NCBI RefSeq assembly: GCF_937927635.1
Contig: NZ_CALBRW010000016.1
Location: forward strand, 62,001-126,000
Length of the DNA: 64,000 nucleotides
Reading direction: 5' to 3'
From: an uncultured Microbacterium sp.
Lineage (GTDB): Bacteria; Actinomycetota; Actinomycetes; Actinomycetales; Microbacteriaceae
In this document: positions 14,405 to 23,608 of the stretch, in pieces
Layout of the letters: each line of letters starts with the position of its first letter
How positions within the stretch are numbered: the first letter of the stretch is position 1
Notes under the pieces: model-generated
Seen by the model: the letters and a program-made list of their open reading frames with translations, nothing else
Databases searched by the model: none
What the model was told of the DNA's origin: nothing
Program-made: the position numbers and the translations under genes

Positions 14405-16011
14405 GACGCAGCGGCCCCCGCGAGAGCGTCGACAGCATCCGCCCGCACCACGCCGAAGTGCTTCCGCTGGTACGCGCGCCAGGTGATGGCCCAGCGCTCG
14501 GGGTCGTCGAGGTCGTCATGGTGGGTGTGGTGCACGGTCTGGTTGTGCGGCGCGGTGCGCACCAACTCCGGGTCCTCCCGCGCCTCGCGGGCGACCTGCG
14601 CCAGCGCCGCGACGTACTCGTCGAGCTCGGCCTTGGAGTAGCACTCCGTGGGCTCCAGCGTGAACGGCTGCGGCACGATGTACGGGTGGTGGCTGGTCCA
14701 ATAGTGGAAGCCGTAGTCGGCCATGCGGATGCCGATCTCCTCCGAGCTGATGCCGGTCTCCTCGAACAGCTCCTGCCACGAGTACCGCACCTGCTCGATG
14801 CGACGGCGGCCGGTGGCGTATGGCGCGGATGCGCCCGGGATCTCCAGCACCCTCTTCAGCAGGTAGTTGTTGTTGAGCACGGCGATCTGCGAGGCGGTCA
14901 GCATGCCCTCAGCACCCAGCGACATGATCCACGCGTACGCCCGCACCACGTGCAGGATCACGCCGTGCGCCGGGGCGACATGTCCGATCGACAGTTCGCC
15001 GGGCTCGCGCACGACGAACCGGCCGTCGACCTGCTGCACCCGGGGGCCGGGCAGGAACGGCTCCAGCGCCGCGCTGACCGCGTTGGCCGCGGCGCCGGGC
15101 CCGCCCGATCCGTGCGGCGCGGCGAAGGTCTTGTGCAGGTTGAACTGGCACACGTCGAACCCGGCGTCGCGGGCGCGGGTGATGCCCAGGATGCCGGCGG
15201 CGTTGGCCTGATCGTAGGAGGCCAGTGCCCCGACCTCGTGCGCGGCGTCCACCCACTCCTTGATGGCCGGGTTGTAGATGCCGGTGTCCTCGGGGTTGGT
15301 GACCATGATGGCCGCGGTGCGCTCGGACAGCGCGGCCTTCAGCGCACCGAGATCCGGGTACCCGTCGGCGTCGGGGTAGACGGTGACGATCTTGTACCCG
15401 GCGACCTTGGCCGCGGCGGCGTTGGAGGGGTGGCTGAAGATCGTGGTGATGACCTCGTCGCGCTGCTCGCCCTCGCCGCGGGACTCGTGGTACGCGCGGA
15501 TCATGGCGATGTTGGTCCAGATGCCGGCCGAGCCGCCCGGCGAGGCCAACGACACGGCATCCATGCCGGAGATCTCGGCCATCAGCCGCTCCAGCCGCCA
15601 GATCATCTCCAGGGCGCCCTGCGTGTCGGCGGGGTCCTGCGCGGGGTGGATCGACCTCAGCTGCGGCACCTCGATGAGCTGGTCGTTGATCTTCGGCGAG
15701 TACTTGATGGTGCAGGTGCCCTGGCCGATGTCCACGTTGAGGTCGGAGCCCAGGTTCTCCTGCGACAGACGCAGGTAGTGCTTGAGCACGCGCATCTGGG
15801 CGATCTCGGGCAGTGCCGGCGGCTCGGGACGGCGCATGTGCTTGGGAAGGTCGGCCACGATGTCACCGACGGCGTCGCGCACGGCGGGCTCCACGGGGGT
15901 GATCGCGATGCCGCGCTCGCCGGGGGTGGACAGCTCGAACACGATCGGCTCGTCCCAGCTGGCCTGGTGGAAGCGGCGCGGGCTGGTCTTGGGTGCGATG
16001 GGAAGGCTCAC
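14401..16011 (-). CDS. gcvPB: Glycine dehydrogenase (decarboxylating) subunit 2
   Basis: A 536-residue PLP-dependent C-terminal half of the glycine cleavage P-protein. Recognisable are EIAQMRVLKHYLRLSQ, the GTCTIKYSPKIND segment near residue 100, SLASPGGSAG, and the PLP-lysine region CQFNLHKTFAAPHGSGGPG near residue 300. With GcvPA it decarboxylates glycine and passes the aminomethyl group to lipoyl-GcvH. The GTG start overlaps the gcvPA stop by 4 bp (GTGA), and its own stop overlaps the AcoX-like start. No gcvT, gcvH or lpd lies nearby, so these partners must be elsewhere if it works in glycine cleavage. Confidence 0.93.
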   Translation of the reverse strand: MSLPIAPKTSPRRFHQASWDEPIVFELSTPGERGIAITPVEPAVRDAVGDIVADLPKHMRRPEPPALPEIAQMRVLKHYLRLSQENLGSDLNVDIGQGTCTIKYSPKINDQLIEVPQLRSIHPAQDPADTQGALEMIWRLERLMAEISGMDAVSLASPGGSAGIWTNIAMIRAYHESRGEGEQRDEVITTIFSHPSNAAAAKVAGYKIVTVYPDADGYPDLGALKAALSERTAAIMVTNPEDTGIYNPAIKEWVDAAHEVGALASYDQANAAGILGITRARDAGFDVCQFNLHKTFAAPHGSGGPGAAANAVSAALEPFLPGPRVQQVDGRFVVREPGELSIGHVAPAHGVILHVVRAYAWIMSLGAEGMLTASQIAVLNNNYLLKRVLEIPGASAPYATGRRRIEQVRYSWQELFEETGISSEEIGIRMADYGFHYWTSHHPYIVPQPFTLEPTECYSKAELDEYVAALAQVAREAREDPELVRTAPHNQTVHHTHHDDLDDPERWAITWRAYQRKHFGVVRADAVDALAGAAAS

Positions 16012-17396
16012 TTGGACTCCTCCTTGCTGGTGGCGACTGCGGCGAGCGCGTCGGCGAGTCGGTCGATATCGGTTGCAGAGGTGGTGTCGGTGACGCAGAC
16101 GAGCAGGGTGCTCTCGTCCACGACGACACCGGGCTCGATGCCCTCGCGGCGCAGCGCGCTGACAGCGTCGCCCGCCGAGATGCCGTCGAGGCAGATGGTG
16201 AACTCGCGCAGGTGCAGCGCGTCATCGCCCAGTCGGATGCCGGGGATCGACGCCAGTCGATGCTGGGCGTACCGGGTGCGGGCCAGCAGCAACTCGCCGT
16301 GCTCGCGCATGCCCTCTGGTCCCATCAGGGACAGGTAGACGCCGGCGGCGATGCCCCAGAGCGCGGCTGCGGTGCCGACCCACTCCTTGCCCTCCTCGCG
16401 CTGAGCGAATGAGGTGCGCTCGTAAGCCACGTCGCCGAAGCCGTACTCGCCGGGGACCGTGGTGGACTCCAGACCGAACAGGCGCGAGGGCAGCTCCATC
16501 ACGAAGCGCGGGTCGTCGTGCACGGCGATGAATCCGGCGTGCGCGCCGCCGAACCACTGGTGCAGGCCCAGGGACTGGATATCGCCGGTGACGATGTCGG
16601 CGCCCTGCAGTGCGGGCGGCGTCAGCACGCCGTAGCCGACCGGGTCGGTGCCGACCACGACCACGGCGCCGGCGGCGTGCGCGGCATCCGCGATCTCGGA
16701 CAGCTGCGTCTCGACGGCGCCGGTGAAGCTCGGAGTCTCGACCCACACTGCTGCGACGCCGTCGTCCAGCGCGGCGGCGAGCGCATCGACGTCGGCCACG
16801 CCGCCGGTCGTGGCGATGTGCTCGATGTCGAGGTTGGCCCGGACGTAGTCGATCACCTTCGACAGCTTCTCCGGCAGCACGTCGCTGAGGGCGAGCACCC
16901 GGCGCCTGCCGGTGAGGCGTCCGGCCATGGCCAGGCCCGTCGCCGCGGCCTGGTAGCCGTCGTAGGTGGGGACGTTCACGACATCCATCGCCAGCAGTTC
17001 GGCCATGAGCGACTGGTACTCGAACAGCGCCTGGAAGCGACCGTGGTCCTCGTAGGGCTCGCCGGCGTAGGCGGTGAGGAACTCGCTGCGGCGGATCACC
17101 TCGTCGACGACAGCGGGGACGTAGTGGTTGTACGTGCCCGCGCCGAGGAAGCTGAGCCGCTCCTCGGTGCTGCGGTTGGCGGCGAGGATGCCCTTCACAT
17201 GGCGCGCGAGGTCCTGCTCGGCCGGCAGCGGGGCAGGCACGTTCAGCGGCCTGCGCAGGCGCAGGTCCTCGGGGACGTCGGCGTAGAAGTCCTCGACGGA
17301 CTCGGCGCCCACGGCGTCGAGCATCGCCTGCTTGACGGCCGGCGCCGTGTTGGGGATGTACGGGTGGACGAATGCTTCAGTCACGGCATCCTTCAT
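16008..17396 (-). CDS. gcvPA: Glycine dehydrogenase (decarboxylating) subunit 1
   Basis: A 462-residue N-terminal half of the two-subunit P-protein, with YIPNTAPAVKQAML at the start, LSFLGAGTYNHYVPAVVDE near residue 82, TAYAGEPYEDHGRFQALFEYQS, and PSRLFGLE. This subunit adopts the aminotransferase fold without the PLP lysine and pairs with GcvPB. The split form is the rule in Gram-positives and archaea, while many Actinobacteria have a single-chain GcvP. The ATG overlaps the stop of the GH42 beta-galactosidase as ATGA, an unusual coupling. Confidence 0.93.
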   Translation of the reverse strand: MKDAVTEAFVHPYIPNTAPAVKQAMLDAVGAESVEDFYADVPEDLRLRRPLNVPAPLPAEQDLARHVKGILAANRSTEERLSFLGAGTYNHYVPAVVDEVIRRSEFLTAYAGEPYEDHGRFQALFEYQSLMAELLAMDVVNVPTYDGYQAAATGLAMAGRLTGRRRVLALSDVLPEKLSKVIDYVRANLDIEHIATTGGVADVDALAAALDDGVAAVWVETPSFTGAVETQLSEIADAAHAAGAVVVVGTDPVGYGVLTPPALQGADIVTGDIQSLGLHQWFGGAHAGFIAVHDDPRFVMELPSRLFGLESTTVPGEYGFGDVAYERTSFAQREEGKEWVGTAAALWGIAAGVYLSLMGPEGMREHGELLLARTRYAQHRLASIPGIRLGDDALHLREFTICLDGISAGDAVSALRREGIEPGVVVDESTLLVCVTDTTSATDIDRLADALAAVATSKEESK

Positions 17397-19468
17397 TCGA
17401 TCGGTGCGGTCAGGGAGATGAACGGGATCTCGTCGGCGTGCGACGAGGCGATCACGGCGACGCCGTAGGCGCCGAGCTGGATCGCGTCCGCGGCATCCGA
17501 TCCGGTCAGCAGATCGGTGCCGGATGCCGGCAGCGCGAACGCCACGGGGGACGTGCCGTGGTTGATGAGGAACGTGTAGTCGATGCGGCCGTCGGTGCGG
17601 GTGACGGCCTCGGCGTCGAGGTCCACGCGCTCGCGGGCCGGGAGCCCGGAGGCGCTGAGGATGTCGCGGAAGACCGTCAGCATCCCGGCATCCGCCAGCA
17701 TGGCGCTGACGTACCAGGCCGAGCCCTGCCCGAGCGTGCGGCGGGTGATGGCGGCGCGGCCGTCGAGCACCCCGGACGCGTAGCGCCCTCGCACCTCGAC
17801 GTCGGCATCCGCGTCGATCCACTCCGCCCAGCTGGGCACCTCGACGACGTCCGCGCCGTACGAGATCCGCTCCAGGATGCCGTCGGCCAGGGGCCACTGC
17901 TCGTCGACCTCGATGCCGAGCAGGTCGCGCAGCGGACCGGGGGCGCCGCCAGGGTGCACCTTCTCGGTGGCGTCGACCACGCCCGAGAACGGGCCGACCA
18001 CGAGGTGGCCGCCGCGCTCGACGAACACGCGCAGCGCGTCGGCCTGCGGCTGCTCGACGATGTACAGGCCGGGGACGACGACCACGTCATAGGCGTCGAA
18101 GGGTCCGGTGGCGCGCACGGCGTCGACGGGGTGACCGAGCGCGTGCAGCGCACGGTGCCAGGAGCGGGCCTGCTGCGCCCACTGCAGGCGCTGCGAGGGC
18201 AGCGACTCGGCCGCGGCGGAGCCCCAGCGGGAGTCCCAGTCGAACACCATCGCCACGCGCGAGCGCACCCGCGTGCCGCGGATCGCCTGCAGGCGCTTCA
18301 GCTCGTTGCCGAGGGCCTTGGTCTCCTGGAAGCTGCGCGAGCGCTCGCCCCGATGGCCGAGCATCGAGGAGTGGAACTTCTCCTGGCCGTAGCGGGCCTG
18401 TCGCCACTGGAAGAACATCACGGCATCCGACCCGTGCGCGAGGGCCTGCATGCTCTCGGCGCGGATCTTCCCGGGGGCCTTGGGCACGTTGACGTCGCGC
18501 CAGCTGGTGGCGCTGGCCGAGGACTCCAGCAGCAGCCACGGACGGCCGCCCTTCAGCGAGCGCATCAGACCGAAGTTCAGCGCGGCGCCGACGTGCGAGG
18601 TCGGGTCGGCGGGCTCGGGGTAGGCGTCGTCGGTGACGATGTCCTCGGCCTCGGCGAAGCGCCAGTAGTCCAGGTCGTGGAACATGCTCATGAAGTTCGT
18701 GGTGACGGCGATGTCGGGGGTCACCTCGCGCAGCACGTCGATCTCGAGCTGGAAGAGCTCGAGCAGGGCGTCGGAGGAGAACCGCTCGAAGTCCAGCAGC
18801 TGGGTGGGGTTGATGGGCCCCGGCGCCTTCTTCGGGGTGGAGATGTGGTCCCACGCCGTGTACCGCTGGCCCCACACGTTCACGCCCCACGCCTCGTTGA
18901 GGCCCTCCAGGTCGCCGTACCGGTTCTGCAGCCAACGGCGGAAGTGCCGGTCCGACTCGTCGCACCAGCAGCGCGAGACGTGGTCGCCGTACTCGTTGGA
19001 GATGTGCCACATGGCGAGGCCGGGGTGCTGCCCGTAGCGCTCGGCCATCGCGCGGGTCATGCGGGCGACGTTCTCGCGCCAGACCGGCGAGGACGGGCAG
19101 TACGTCTGCCGGGATCCGAACTCGAGGCGGTGCCCCTCGGCATCCGACGGCCCCATCTCGGGGTGCGCGCGCAGCAGCCACGACGGCGGGGTGGCGGTGG
19201 CGGTGGCCAGGTCGATGCGGATGCCGGCCTCGTGCAGCAGGTCGAGGATGCGGTCCAGCCAGCCCCACTCGTAGACGCCGGGCTCGGGCTCCAGCTGGGG
19301 CCAGCTGAAGACCGGCAGGCTCACCATGGTGACCCCGGCCTCCTTCATGAGGCGGATGTCCTCGAGCCAGGTCTCCTCCGACCACTGATCGGGGTTGTAG
19401 TCGCCGCCGAAGGCGAGGGCGTCGATCCGCACGTCGCGGATGCGCTCGTCGTCGTGGTGCTGGGTCAC
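17393..19468 (-). CDS. GH42 beta-galactosidase
   Basis: A 691-residue glycoside hydrolase family 42 enzyme, normal length for the family. The N-terminal LAFGGDYNPDQWSEE is characteristic. The acid/base glutamate lies in WHISNEYG near residue 147, with the cysteine-rich CWCDES after it; the nucleophile is in LLLESSASATSW, and a trimerisation-domain-like region and a C-terminal beta domain follow. It removes beta-galactosyl residues from oligosaccharides in the cytoplasm (no signal peptide). The GTG at 19468 is chosen for its GGAAGGA Shine-Dalgarno sequence. The last four bases overlap gcvPA. The divergent GntR gene and palindrome 19519-19528 suggest shared regulation. Confidence 0.93.
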   Translation of the reverse strand: MTQHHDDERIRDVRIDALAFGGDYNPDQWSEETWLEDIRLMKEAGVTMVSLPVFSWPQLEPEPGVYEWGWLDRILDLLHEAGIRIDLATATATPPSWLLRAHPEMGPSDAEGHRLEFGSRQTYCPSSPVWRENVARMTRAMAERYGQHPGLAMWHISNEYGDHVSRCWCDESDRHFRRWLQNRYGDLEGLNEAWGVNVWGQRYTAWDHISTPKKAPGPINPTQLLDFERFSSDALLELFQLEIDVLREVTPDIAVTTNFMSMFHDLDYWRFAEAEDIVTDDAYPEPADPTSHVGAALNFGLMRSLKGGRPWLLLESSASATSWRDVNVPKAPGKIRAESMQALAHGSDAVMFFQWRQARYGQEKFHSSMLGHRGERSRSFQETKALGNELKRLQAIRGTRVRSRVAMVFDWDSRWGSAAAESLPSQRLQWAQQARSWHRALHALGHPVDAVRATGPFDAYDVVVVPGLYIVEQPQADALRVFVERGGHLVVGPFSGVVDATEKVHPGGAPGPLRDLLGIEVDEQWPLADGILERISYGADVVEVPSWAEWIDADADVEVRGRYASGVLDGRAAITRRTLGQGSAWYVSAMLADAGMLTVFRDILSASGLPARERVDLDAEAVTRTDGRIDYTFLINHGTSPVAFALPASGTDLLTGSDAADAIQLGAYGVAVIASSHADEIPFISLTAPIE

Positions 19469-19518
19469 GAAGGATTCCTTCCCGGTCTTTCCTGTGCAGA
19501 TCATCCGTTCAATGTATT

Positions 19519-19528
19519 CTGTATACAG
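19519..19528. promoter_or_regulatory. Putative operator between GH42 operon and gntR
   Basis: The palindrome CTGTATACAG supplies a TATACA -10-like box on both strands, so one bound repressor could block both divergent promoters. The core CTGTATRCARt is shared with sites at 23531 and 28823. Confidence 0.55.
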
Positions 19529-19591
19529 TGAGCTTATGCCGGGCATCCGATCCGGTCAAGCCCTAAGCTGACGCAGGGGAAGGTGCGGAGA

Positions 19592-20248
19592 ATGACCATC
19601 GAGCGAAGGAATCTGCGATCGCAGGTACGCGACGAGCTGCTCACGCGCATGCGCACCGGACTCGCCCAGCCCGGCGCCAGCATCAACGAGGTGCAGTTGG
19701 CGGGGGAGCTCGGGGTCAGCCGCACGCCACTGCGCGAAGCGCTGATCGCGCTGGAGTCCGAGGGCCAGATCACCAGCGAGAACGGCAAGGGCTTCCGCTT
19801 CGTGCCGCTGAGCGCCGGCGAGTTCGAGGATCTCGCGCCCGTGATGGGGACGCTGGAGAGCCTGGCGCTGGAGCTGTCCCCCATCGACGACCTGAAGCAG
19901 GTCGGTGCGCGACTGGTCGAGCTGGCCGAGGCCTTCACCGACGAGCACGTCGAGCACGGCCTGGTGATGACAAAGGACGACGAGTGGCACGCCGTGATGC
20001 TGTCGGTCTGCCCCAACAAGCGGCTGCTGGACGTGATCGAGAGCGTGCGGGGCTCGTTCCACCGCTACGAGGCCCTGCTGGTCGCCGACGACGTGAAGGT
20101 GGACCGCGTGGCCGCCGAGCACGCCGCCATCGCGCACGCCCTGGTCGCGGGCGACGTGCCCGCCGCCGTCGAGGCGCTGAAGGACAACTGGATGCACGGC
20201 ATGCGCCGCATCCTCGACAACTCCTCGACGGCGTATCTCACGGCCTGA
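19592..20248 (+). CDS. GntR family regulator (FCD subfamily)
   Basis: A 218-residue FadR-type regulator: a winged helix at residues ~5-70 (SQVRDELLTRMRTG, LAGELGVSRTPLREALIALE) followed by a helical FCD domain (DDEWHAVMLSVCPNKRLLDVIESV). The ATG at 19592 is preferred because AGGGGAAGG stands about 8 bases upstream; GTG 19583 is an alternative. It is divergent from the GH42-gcvP operon and convergent with the sugar ABC operon. Likely targets are the sites sharing CTGTATRCARt at 19519, 23531 and 28823; this is inference from sequence similarity. Confidence 0.9.
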   Translation: MTIERRNLRSQVRDELLTRMRTGLAQPGASINEVQLAGELGVSRTPLREALIALESEGQITSENGKGFRFVPLSAGEFEDLAPVMGTLESLALELSPIDDLKQVGARLVELAEAFTDEHVEHGLVMTKDDEWHAVMLSVCPNKRLLDVIESVRGSFHRYEALLVADDVKVDRVAAEHAAIAHALVAGDVPAAVEALKDNWMHGMRRILDNSSTAYLTA

Positions 20249-20295
20249 CGCGAGCGCGCCGCCTGCCGGCATCCGAACCGCACGGATGCCGGCCC

Positions 20296-21189
20296 CTACC
20301 CCTTCACGGCTCCGCCGAGCAGCCCCGCCACGAACTGCTTCTGGAAGACCAGGAACAGGATGAACAGCGGCAGCGTGGCCAGCAGCGAGCCGAGCATCAG
20401 GCCGGAATAGTCCACGCGGCTCAGGCCGATCATGGTGTTCAGCGCGACTGGGATCGTGTACTTGTCCTCGGTGTTCAGCATGAGCAGCGGCCAGATGAAC
20501 GAGTTCCATTGGCTGATGAACGTGTAGATGATCAGCGCCGCGATCTGCGGGCGAGCCACCGGCAGCACGATGCGGTAGAACGTGCGGAGCTCGGATGCGC
20601 CGTCGATGCGGGCCGCCTCGATGAGCGTGGTCGGGAAGTCCAGGAACCCCTGCCGCATCAGGAAGATGCCGAAGGCATTGGCCAGGAACGGCACGATCAG
20701 CGCCTGGTACGAGTCGATCCAGCCCACGCTGGCCATCATCTGGAACAGCGGCACCAGCAGCACCTGCATGGGGATCATCATCGTGACGAGGATCGCGCCC
20801 AGCAGCACACCGCGGCCGCGGAACCGGTAGGTGGCCAGTCCGTAGCCGCACATCACGCTGACGATGCTGCTGAAGATCGTGTAGAGCACGGCCACCAGCA
20901 CGCTGTTGAGCATCACCTGGCCGAACCCGATGGTCTCCTGCAGCCGGCCGAGATTCTGCCAGAACTCCCCGCCGGGCAGCAGCGGCAGCGGCGTGACGAA
21001 CAGGTCGCTGGTCTTGTGCGTGGAGGCGATGACCATCCACAGGAACGGCACCAGGGCCAGGATGCTCGCACCCACCATCAGCAGGTAGACCGGGCCGCGC
21101 AGCACGAGCCTGCGCAGCAGCGGCTCGCGGCTGCGGGCCGGAACGCCGGTGCGGCGGGGCCGCCCGGTGGTGATCAGCTGCGTGCTCAC
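20296..21189 (-). CDS. Carbohydrate ABC transporter permease, MalG-type
   Basis: A 297-residue CUT1 inner-membrane permease with six predicted helices. The EAA loop, contacting the ATPase, is EAARIDGASELRTFYRIVLP near residue 200; MIPMQVLLVPLF and WNSFIWPLLML are typical of MalG. The start GTG overlaps the upstream permease stop (GTGA). It is last in the operon SBP-MalF-MalG. No ATPase gene is present, so a shared MsiK-type ATPase, common for CUT1 systems in Actinobacteria, probably energises it. Confidence 0.95.
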   Translation of the reverse strand: MSTQLITTGRPRRTGVPARSREPLLRRLVLRGPVYLLMVGASILALVPFLWMVIASTHKTSDLFVTPLPLLPGGEFWQNLGRLQETIGFGQVMLNSVLVAVLYTIFSSIVSVMCGYGLATYRFRGRGVLLGAILVTMMIPMQVLLVPLFQMMASVGWIDSYQALIVPFLANAFGIFLMRQGFLDFPTTLIEAARIDGASELRTFYRIVLPVARPQIAALIIYTFISQWNSFIWPLLMLNTEDKYTIPVALNTMIGLSRVDYSGLMLGSLLATLPLFILFLVFQKQFVAGLLGGAVKG

Positions 21190-22178
21190 GGCTTCTCCCT
21201 CATGATGCGGAACTGGATGACGGCGATGATCGCGGTGAGGACCACCAGCATCCAGGCGATGGCGTTGGCGTAGCCGAAGTCGAACTGCTGGAACCCGATC
21301 TTGTACAGATACAGCACGGGCGTGAGCGTGGCGTTGTTGGGGCCGCCGCCGGTGAGGATGAAGTTCTCGTCGAACAGCTGCAGCGCCCCGATGGTGCTGG
21401 TGACGCTGGTGAAGATCAGCACCGGCCGCAGCTGCGGCACGACGACGTGCCAGAATGTCTGCCAGCGGCCCGCGCCGTCGATGCGCGCGGCCTCGTACAG
21501 CTCGGGCGGGATGGCCTGGAGACCGGCCAGGATGATGACCATGTTGTAGCCGGTCCAGCGCCAGGTGATCGAGGCGATGACCGCCACTCGAGCCCACCAC
21601 TCGTTGTTGAGCCAGTCGATGGGCGCGGCGCCGAACAGCGCCAGCGCCTGGTTGAGCAGCCCGCCGTCGGTGGTCATCATCACACGGAACACCACGGAGT
21701 ACGCCACGAGCGTGGTGATGGCCGGCAGGAACGTGATCAGCCGGAACCCGCTGCGGAACCGCAGCCACGCCTGGTTCAGCAGGTACGCGAGCCCCACGGC
21801 GAGCGCGATCATGATCGGCACCTGCACCACCAGGATCAGCAGCGCGTTGCCCAGGCTCTCCAGCACCAGCGGGTCGCGGAACATGCGCGTGTACTGGTCC
21901 AGGCCGACGAAGGTCGACACCCCGCCCCTGGTGCTGAAGAAGCTCTGCAGCAGCGAGACCGCCAGCGGGTATGCGAAGAAGATCACCAGCAGCGCCGCCG
22001 CCGGCAGCGCGAACCACATGCCGGGTCGCTGCATGCGGCCGGCGAAGCGGCCGGTCTTCCGGGAAGGAGCGGACGCCGGGGAGCCGGCGCCACCGGCATC
22101 CGCTCTGCGACGGCGACCCGGCCCGCCGCCGGGGCCGCGACGCGTGTCGCGACCCCGGGTGGTGCTGCTTGCGGACAT
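21186..22178 (-). CDS. Carbohydrate ABC transporter permease, MalF-type
   Basis: A 330-residue CUT1 permease with six helices and the EAA motif EAARIDGAGRWQTFWHVVVP near residue 220; FDENFILTGGGPNNAT is typical of MalF. The first ~50 residues form a basic, Gly/Arg-rich extension before the first helix (MWFALPAAALLVIFFAYP). Part of this extension is written by a GC-rich palindrome at 22129-22158. ATG 22178 follows the SBP stop by one base. Confidence 0.94.
   Translation of the reverse strand: MSASSTTRGRDTRRGPGGGPGRRRRADAGGAGSPASAPSRKTGRFAGRMQRPGMWFALPAAALLVIFFAYPLAVSLLQSFFSTRGGVSTFVGLDQYTRMFRDPLVLESLGNALLILVVQVPIMIALAVGLAYLLNQAWLRFRSGFRLITFLPAITTLVAYSVVFRVMMTTDGGLLNQALALFGAAPIDWLNNEWWARVAVIASITWRWTGYNMVIILAGLQAIPPELYEAARIDGAGRWQTFWHVVVPQLRPVLIFTSVTSTIGALQLFDENFILTGGGPNNATLTPVLYLYKIGFQQFDFGYANAIAWMLVVLTAIIAVIQFRIMREKP
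22129..22158. repeat. GC-rich palindrome at the 5' end of the MalF-type gene
   Basis: Thirty bases in which 13 of 15 positions pair directly plus one G-T pair; the arms are CCGGGG-CGCGAC and its complement. Placed about 20 bases inside the gene, directly after the abundant SBP cistron, it could lower permease translation or stabilise upstream mRNA. Confidence 0.45.
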
Positions 22179-22179
22179 G

Positions 22180-23502
22180 TCAGCCGGCGATCTTCCGGCT
22201 GGTGGAGTTGGCGATCTGCTTCGCGGCGTCGTCGAGCGCCTTCTTCGGGTCCTCGCCGTTGAGCACGGCCGCGGCGACCGCGTTGGACACGGCATCGCCC
22301 GCCACCGACTGATCGGAGGTGAACGTGATCGACGGGATCTTCGGTGTCAGCTCGGCGAAGGTCTGGTAGACCTTCTGACCGCTGAAGTACTCGCTGGGCT
22401 GCTGGAAGTAGTCGGACTTCAGCGCCGGCAGGTACGCAGGGAACAGGCCCTCGTCCTTCATCATGCTGGCCTGGTTGGCGTCGTTCGCCAGCACGAAGTC
22501 CATGAAGTCGGCAGCCAGCTGCGGGTTCTTCGCCTGGGTGGGGATGGCCAGGCCCGAGCCGCCGTTGTTCGAGGTGTCGGCGCCGCCGTCGGAGAACACC
22601 GGCAGGTCGCGCACTGCGTACTTGCCGGAGAGCTCGGGGGCCTCGCCCTCGAGGGTGCCGATCCACCAGACGGCCTCGGGCGTCACGGCGGAATCGCCGT
22701 CCTTGGCGCTGGTGACACTGGCATCCCAGCCCTTGGCGTTCTTGATCAGGCCCTTCTGCTGCATGGTCTGCAGCAGCGTGAGGGTCTTGACGGCCTCGGG
22801 CGTGTTGACGGTGATCTCACCCTTCGCGTTGAACAGACCCTGACCCTGCTGCTGCAGCATCATCGAGAACGGCCCGCCCGTGGACAGGTCGGCGGTCAGC
22901 AGCGCGTGACCGGTCTTCGCCTTGATGGGCTCGCCGGCGACGACCAGGTCGTCCCACGTCTTGACCGAGGCGGGATCGATGCCGGCGGCCTGGAAGTAGT
23001 CGGTGCGGTAGAACAGGCCGACGGTGCCGGAGTCCCACGGCGCCATGCGCAGCTTGCCGTCCTTGTCGGTGCCGGTGTCCCACTTGAAGGGGTCGAAGTC
23101 GGCCTTCTGATCGCCGAAGACCGGCGAGAGGTCCGTGAAGCCCTTGGGGAACTGCGTGATGTAGCTCTGGTTGTGATCGGTCTCCAGTGTGATCAGGTCG
23201 GGCAGGCCGGTGCCCGCTTGCAGGCCGACGGAGATCTTGTCGTAGGCGTTGTCGTAGCCGATGTCGACGACCTTGATGGTGACGCCCTTGTGGTCCTTCT
23301 CGTACTCCGCGCCCAGGCGCTTGAGCGCCGTGGCCGCGACATCCCACGACCAGACGGTGATCTCGCCGGTGGCGCCGGCATCCTTCTTCAATGCCGTGCC
23401 GTCGTTGCCGCCGGCCGGTGCGCCGCCCCCGAATGCGCATCCCGACAGCGCGATCGCCGCCGTCGCCATGATCGCGGCGGCCCACATCCCGCGTCGTTTC
23501 AT
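22180..23502 (-). CDS. Sugar ABC transporter substrate-binding lipoprotein
   Basis: A 440-residue family 1 extracellular solute-binding lipoprotein. The signal peptide MKRRGMWAAAIMATAAIALS is followed by the lipobox LSGC. The mature part has ITVWSWDVAATALKRL and YDKISVGLQAGTGLPDLITLE. The ATG at 23502 has GGAGG five bases upstream; upstream ATGs at 23505 and 23514 fit the Shine-Dalgarno spacing less well. It is the first gene of the importer operon, and a 16-bp motif at 23531-23546 lies in its promoter. A galactoside or related oligosaccharide would fit the nearby GH42 gene, but the substrate is not determined by sequence. Confidence 0.94.
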   Translation of the reverse strand: MKRRGMWAAAIMATAAIALSGCAFGGGAPAGGNDGTALKKDAGATGEITVWSWDVAATALKRLGAEYEKDHKGVTIKVVDIGYDNAYDKISVGLQAGTGLPDLITLETDHNQSYITQFPKGFTDLSPVFGDQKADFDPFKWDTGTDKDGKLRMAPWDSGTVGLFYRTDYFQAAGIDPASVKTWDDLVVAGEPIKAKTGHALLTADLSTGGPFSMMLQQQGQGLFNAKGEITVNTPEAVKTLTLLQTMQQKGLIKNAKGWDASVTSAKDGDSAVTPEAVWWIGTLEGEAPELSGKYAVRDLPVFSDGGADTSNNGGSGLAIPTQAKNPQLAADFMDFVLANDANQASMMKDEGLFPAYLPALKSDYFQQPSEYFSGQKVYQTFAELTPKIPSITFTSDQSVAGDAVSNAVAAAVLNGEDPKKALDDAAKQIANSTSRKIAG

Positions 23503-23530
23503 CATGACCTCCATGTCCGAGAAATTGGAT

Positions 23531-23546
23531 ATTGCATACAGTACAC
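23531..23546. promoter_or_regulatory. Shared 16-bp motif upstream of the sugar ABC operon
   Basis: ATTGCATACAGTACAC, found again without change at 28823-28838 in the same orientation to its downstream gene. It contains GTATTGCATAC-like dyad symmetry, and its complement includes a TATGCA -10-like box, so it combines promoter and probable operator. Confidence 0.6.
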
Positions 23547-23608
23547 GGATGGTGACGATAACACCACCACTTCTTGCCGACGACGCACCCGCCCTCGCCG
23601 TTACAGAA

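Noticed and set aside
14458..16338. Very long open frames opposite gcvPB and gcvPA (and similar ones opposite the ABC and ATPase genes)
   Set aside because: High GC keeps antisense frames open. Their products are low-complexity Arg/Gly/His-rich and lack motifs, while the other strand encodes clear enzymes.
19968..21273. Large plus-strand frame opposite the MalG-type permease
   Set aside because: It is His/Gln/Arg-rich without motifs and is the antisense shadow of a clear permease gene.
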